Source: Fragilaria crotonensis (taxonomy: Eukaryota; Bacillariophyta; Fragilariophyceae; Fragilariales; Fragilariaceae). From it: a stretch of DNA of 33,670 nt. Within the stretch, counting starts at the first letter, position 1. Every line of letters starts with the position of its first letter. Position numbers and translations under genes: made by a program. Positions 30,121 to 33,670 of the stretch are shown piece by piece. The DNA lies in assembly GCA_022925895.1 (NCBI GenBank), contig JAKSYS010000675.1, positions 1-33,670 of the forward strand. Reading direction: 5' to 3'. The notes beneath the pieces are model-generated. The model had not been told where the DNA came from. It did not search any database and worked only from the letters and a program-made list of their open reading frames with translations.

Positions 30121-30134
30121 AAGGACGCTGAAAC
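30121..30134. other. LINE-2 tail stub between two copia elements, with right target-site duplication
   Basis: AAGGACGCTGAAAC: the first four bases repeat the left target site of copia-1 (16792-16795). The stub is all that separates copia-1 from copia-2. Confidence 0.6.
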
Positions 30135-30366
30135 TGAACAAGTATTGTGGTGCGCTAGTGGGCTAGCTACGGTTGCTGTATGTCACAGTAGCTGACTAGC
30201 CGTTTGTATGTGAGTCAGCGTAGAGACGTGTTAGCGATGGATACGAACGTTCCGAAATGTACGGAGCGTATCTTATAATTTTTACGATTTACCTTGTGTT
30301 TACCTATCTTCTCTTTTATCTTCTTTTGTAAGTGTTGCACCAGCGGACCTCATGACGGTATTTACA
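30135..30366 (+). repeat. copia-2 5' LTR (inferred)
   Basis: TGAACAAGTATTGTGG to GACGGTATTTACA. The start is placed by its likeness to the copia-1 LTR (TGAATTAATACTGTGG, and a shared TAGCCGTTT near position 57-63), and the end by the PBS. An AT-rich CTTATAATTTTT (about 30270) is a possible TATA-like site. The 3' LTR is outside the window, so the bounds are unconfirmed. Confidence 0.6.
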
Positions 30367-30368
30367 CG

Positions 30369-30383
30369 GTTTATCAGACCCAT
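30369..30383 (+). promoter_or_regulatory. copia-2 primer-binding site
   Basis: GTTTATCAGACCCAT, two bases after the LTR end TTTACA, identical to the copia-1 site at 29888-29902. Confidence 0.55.
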
Positions 30384-30746
30384 ATGCGCAGTGTGAGCGA
30401 AATTATCTTTGAACAGATTGTGTGTGCGAAGGAGAGGTCCGAGAGTGAAATGTGCTTTATGTTTTATTATCCCTTTTGCGTCGCGCGTGCGAACACCGAA
30501 TGTGATTGTGCCATGCGTGCGAATACCGGATAAAAATTGATGACGATCAATCACAGACGCCGGTGCCCATGTGCATATGTTGAACGATGAGGGCATCCTC
30601 CGACAACAATAGCGAATCAGCGTGAGCGAATGGAAGTCACTAGCGAGCTGATCACTCGCGACGGACTTTGATCTGTGATGTCTGTGCACAGATTCGTCGT
30701 TGGTGAGGGTATCCTCTAACGATATGCGTTTGTGATATAGTTTACT
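30384..30746 (+). other. copia-2 leader with repeated short hairpins
   Basis: About 360 bases without a credible ORF. It has two copies of GAGGGYATCCTC (30589-30600 and 30705-30716), each a GAGG/CCTC hairpin with loop GCAT or GTAT, and two copies of GCGTGCGAAYACCG (about 30485-30530). Possible packaging or dimerisation signals. Confidence 0.5.
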
Positions 30747-32192
30747 ATGGAAAATCTTGATGGAGTTAACTTCGTCTTGCAGACAATTGGCTTTGATCTG
30801 GAAGCCGAACGTGTGGCGATTATGGAGTCAGGCCTTAACCAGTTTGAAGATTTCCGCTACCTTACGGAAAAGGATATCACCGACATGGCGTCCGAGTTCG
30901 GCAAGCGTACCCAAGCTCAGGGACGAATCGTCTTTGGACTCGGGCGTACTAAAAAGCTCACCGGCATCATGCACTGGGTTCAGGATTGTTATCGAGCTGG
31001 CGACACCCCTTCCCACGAGGATTTTGACATAGCCATATTGTTTGAGGCGCTGAGCCGGGCTCAGATCAGGGAGTCCGATATCGATCTGGTGGCTACGAAC
31101 GCCAAAGCGGCAGATCCTGGTAAGTTCAAGGACGAGAGGAAATGGCCAGAGTGGGAAAAGTCTTTTGTCAATTACTTGTCGGTCATCCCAGGGGTCAACG
31201 GTGTACCATTGTCATATATCGTGCGTCAGAATGAGTTCCCTGCGGAAGATGACATGTATTCTTCGTTTAATGAGCGGATGATACACCGCGCACCGCTGGA
31301 CGGGCAGTATTACCTTGCTGACTCGAGGCGTGTACACCAGCTTCTCCACGGGTTCTTGCAAGGTGAAAACACCGAGAGTTGGATTAGGGGAATTGCAAAA
31401 TACCAAGATGGACGGCGTGACATGATTGCATTGCGGCGCCACTACGCTGGTGAAGGCAATTCGACACGTCGCATCGCAGATGCGAAGAAAATTCAGACAA
31501 CTCTTCACTACAAGTCAGAGCGAGCGTTACCGTTCAACAAATTTCTCGATTCCTTGCAGAGAATGTTTACTGTATTTGAGGAGGAGAATGAGCCATTGAC
31601 CGAGCGTGCCAAAGTTGATGAACTCCTGACTAAAGTTCAGAACTCAGGGCTGACGGCAGCAATTGCCCAGCTAAGGTATCAACTAAACACCACTGGCGTC
31701 ACATTCACAGTTGCTGCTAACCATCTTAATTCTGAAGTCTCACAGACCCCAGACTATCAATTGTCGAGAAAAATTAATGCCGTGAATACGAGCACTGGTG
31801 GGAATGGTCGTGGGTTTGGACGTGGCAGAGGCGGCCGTGGGGGTCGCAGCGGTGGTACTGGCCGTGGTGGTCGAGGTGGCCGTACTGGCAAGAGTGAAAA
31901 TTACAAGACAGCATACTACTCCAAGGAGGAGTGGGAGAAATTGTCGTACGAAGAACGTGACAAGGTTCGAAAGGAACGTGATCGAAAAGGAGAGCAAGGA
32001 GGGACTAAGTGTAGCATCGCTGAGATGTCCACAAAGCAGCTAACGACTGCAATTATCAGCTCTATCAAAGCGGCAACAGCGGATGCGGAGAAGACGACCT
32101 CGGAAAACGATACAAGCACACCGAAGAAATCCGATCAAGCTGGTAATGCTTTTGGTGGAAAGGAGAGCGTCAAAAGGGTCAAATCGGGCTGA
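30747..32192 (+). CDS. gag: copia-2 Gag
   Basis: Full 481-residue Gag, start MENLDGVNFVLQTIGFDLEA. The same blocks as copia-1 Gag are visible: FEDFRYLTEKDITDMASEFG near residue 30, FKDERKWPEWEKSFVNYLSV near 130, RRHYAGEGNSTRRIADAKKI near 235 and AIAQLRYQLNTTGVTFTVAA near 310. Residues about 350-380 form RGG boxes (GRGFGRGRGGRGGRSGG), a likely RNA-binding segment in place of the CCHC knuckle. A charged tail (EEWEKLSYEERDKVRKERDRK) follows. It ends at TGA (32190-32192), after which the same frame continues into Pol. The first ATG is used because no earlier in-frame ATG is matched in copia-1. Confidence 0.9.
   Translation: MENLDGVNFVLQTIGFDLEAERVAIMESGLNQFEDFRYLTEKDITDMASEFGKRTQAQGRIVFGLGRTKKLTGIMHWVQDCYRAGDTPSHEDFDIAILFEALSRAQIRESDIDLVATNAKAADPGKFKDERKWPEWEKSFVNYLSVIPGVNGVPLSYIVRQNEFPAEDDMYSSFNERMIHRAPLDGQYYLADSRRVHQLLHGFLQGENTESWIRGIAKYQDGRRDMIALRRHYAGEGNSTRRIADAKKIQTTLHYKSERALPFNKFLDSLQRMFTVFEEENEPLTERAKVDELLTKVQNSGLTAAIAQLRYQLNTTGVTFTVAANHLNSEVSQTPDYQLSRKINAVNTSTGGNGRGFGRGRGGRGGRSGGTGRGGRGGRTGKSENYKTAYYSKEEWEKLSYEERDKVRKERDRKGEQGGTKCSIAEMSTKQLTTAIISSIKAATADAEKTTSENDTSTPKKSDQAGNAFGGKESVKRVKSG
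32190..32192 (+). promoter_or_regulatory. Gag-Pol UGA, candidate readthrough stop (copia-2)
   Basis: Context GGC-TGA-CTC-GAG. Pol continues in the same frame. A 7-base-pair stem (TGGCAGC at 32200-32206 with GCTGCCA at 32231-32237) lies 7 bases downstream. I do not find the same stem in copia-1. Confidence 0.6.
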
Positions 32193-33670
32193 CTCGAGGT
32201 GGCAGCGTACCAGTCGTCGGCGAGGCGCGAGCTGCCAACTAGCGATCGAAACATATCCTCCTTGCGAAATACAACCACTCACTTTGCCCGCTGCGAACTC
32301 GACTCACATGCCGACACGTGCGCACTGGGCAGAAATTTTATTCCATTATCTTTTACAGGTCGGGTGTGTGACGTGACCCCGTATAATGCAGATATTTACG
32401 AACCGGAACGGAATGTGCCAATCATAAGCGGAGCGACAGCATGGACGTCACATGAAAGTGGACAGACGTACATTCTGGTAGTGAATGAGGGACTTTGGTT
32501 CGGTGACAAACTTCCAAATACCTTGCTCAATCCTAACCAAGTGCGATACTCAGGTGTGAATGTCTCAGACAACCCTTTCAACACCGCAGAACCCATCTCA
32601 ATCACACACGAGGATCTCACCATTCCATTATCTATCAGCGGTACAATAATTTTCCTTGAAACTGCGACTCCGACACAATCGGAGTTGGATCATTGCCCTC
32701 ACATTCATCTAACATGCGATTCAGACTGGAATCCACAGACCGTGCGGCTGGCGTCGACCCACTCTGTGGAGGCGGAAGTGATAGCCGATGTCGAACCAGG
32801 GTTAGTGCAGATATCATCAGTGTACTGCTCGCAGGCGTTGGCGGAAATGATGAATCAACAACGATACCTCGGATCAACGCAAGTTGATATCCCAGCAGCG
32901 CGCACGTTTATCTCCTCCAATCGACATCCCCAAGTGACGAGCGAGAATCTGAGCGAAAGGTGGAACATCGGGCTCCAGCAAGCGAAGCAAACAATGCAGG
33001 TTACCACTCAAAAGGGAGTCCGATCGGCAATTATGCCCCTCAGCCGGAGATATCGTACCGACTTGATGTACCAACAACGCAAACTGAGGAATCAGAAATT
33101 TTATACTGACACCCTGTTCGGGAAATATAAATCTCTCACCAACAACACTTGCATACAGATATTCGCAAACGAATCCCAATTTGTGAAAGCGTATCCTATG
33201 GAAACGAAAGCGATGGCAGGGTCAGCGTTACGACAGTTCGTGCGGGATTACGGCGTGCCCGAAAGGTTGACATCTGACGGCGCTGCGGAACAAACGGGGC
33301 CCAAGACAGAGTTCATGAAAATCGTACGTAAGTATGACATCGATCATCATCTCAGTGAGCCTTATAGGCCGAATCAGAATAGAGCAGAGTCGGTCATCCG
33401 GGAGGTGAAGCGAAGGTGGTTCAAGCACATGGTCAAGCGCAGAGTTCCAAAGCGACTGTGGGATTATGGTATTGTATGGGTGTGTGAAACGATGTCGTTG
33501 ACCGCGAACTCGACTTTTTCTTTAGCAGGGAGAACGCCGATGGAGCAAGTGACCGGGGAGACCCCCGATATATCGGAGTATCTTGATTTTGGCTTTTACG
33601 ATTGGGTTTGGTACAAAGATAATGCTGGAGTCGGGGAAAACAGCTTCGGTCGGTGGCTCGGTGTGTCTCA
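32193..33670 (+). CDS. pol: copia-2 Pol, protease and integrase core (incomplete)
   Basis: Open to the window edge in the Gag frame, with no ATG before the conserved part, so expression would need UGA readthrough. It begins LEVAAYQSSARR, matching copia-1 LTVAAYKSSTRR. Protease CELDSHADTCALG is near 32301, again with DSH. Integrase shows FYTDTLFGKYKSL (D), RLTSDGAAEQTG (D) and NRAESVIREVKRRW (E), preceded by LSERWNIGLQQAKQTMQ with no HHCC zinc residues. The last residues seen are DNAGVGENSFGRWLGVS, just past the integrase core. Chromodomain-like region, RT and RNase H are expected beyond the edge. Confidence 0.88.

Larger units (their letters stand above)
30135..33670 (+). mobile_element. copia-2: second CoDi-like copia element, runs off the right edge
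   Basis: Plus-strand element with 5' LTR, PBS, leader, Gag, UGA and the start of Pol. It is related to copia-1 at the protein level through Gag and Pol but clearly diverged in DNA and LTR sequence. The coding frame shows no break over about 970 codons apart from the Gag-Pol UGA, so this may be an intact copy. RT, RNase H and the 3' LTR lie outside the window. Confidence 0.88.

Noticed and set aside
28116-32192. UGA reassigned as a sense codon
   Set aside because: copia-1 Pol ends in TGA at the expected C-terminus (24042-24044), and LINE-1 ORF1 also appears to end in TGA; other ORFs end in TAA or TAG.
1-33670. tRNA, rRNA, CRISPR arrays, bacterial operons or host genes
   Set aside because: None recognised on either strand; all coding signal belongs to retrotransposons.

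Overview
The window looks like eukaryotic nuclear repeat DNA from a microalga, most likely a diatom. The basis is the protein families: copia polyproteins of the CoDi type common in diatoms, an APE-type LINE whose reverse transcriptase (RT) carries the box SPSGRHLGHYKAL, and a DIRS-type tyrosine-recombinase retrotransposon. This assignment comes from recognising protein words, not from a search. I see no host gene, tRNA, rRNA, CRISPR array or bacterial signal. Practically every base belongs to a retrotransposon.

Layout. (1) LINE-1, minus strand, occupies 1-4044 and 10875 to about 13120. It is split by (2) DIRS-1 (4045-10874, minus), inserted in its ORF1. (3) A 5'-truncated copia relic (copia-3, plus) covers about 13130-14273 plus 3' sequence. 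(4) The 3' part of a second LINE (LINE-2, plus) runs from about 14962 to 16795 and reappears as a 14-base stub at 30121-30134. It is split by (5) copia-1 (minus, 16796-30120). The 3' LTR of copia-1 is itself split by (6) DIRS-2 (16813-23691, minus). (7) copia-2 (plus) starts at 30135, head-to-head with copia-1, and runs off the right edge. This gives the order of events: LINE-2, then copia-1, then DIRS-2; and LINE-1, then DIRS-1.

How the parts work. The DIRS elements encode a Gag-like protein with a zinc knuckle, an RT, an RNase H and a tyrosine recombinase. They have split direct repeats (PAT-like), and their internal repeat junction equals the junction that would form if the two element ends were joined in a circle. 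Both copies can be excised in silico to leave an intact target with no duplication. The copia elements encode Gag and Pol in one frame separated by a UGA, which both copies keep in the context UGA-CU, suggesting programmed readthrough. Their Gag has RGG boxes instead of a CCHC knuckle, and their integrase lacks the N-terminal HHCC residues.

The strongest candidate for something undescribed is a roughly 70-80 base, two-hairpin sequence shared by the 3' untranslated region of copia-1 and the terminal-repeat spacer of both DIRS copies, in the same orientation relative to each element's sense strand. Most ORFs in the LINE and DIRS copies are frame-broken. The two DIRS copies differ far more by small indels than by substitutions, so some breaks may be assembly errors rather than decay.
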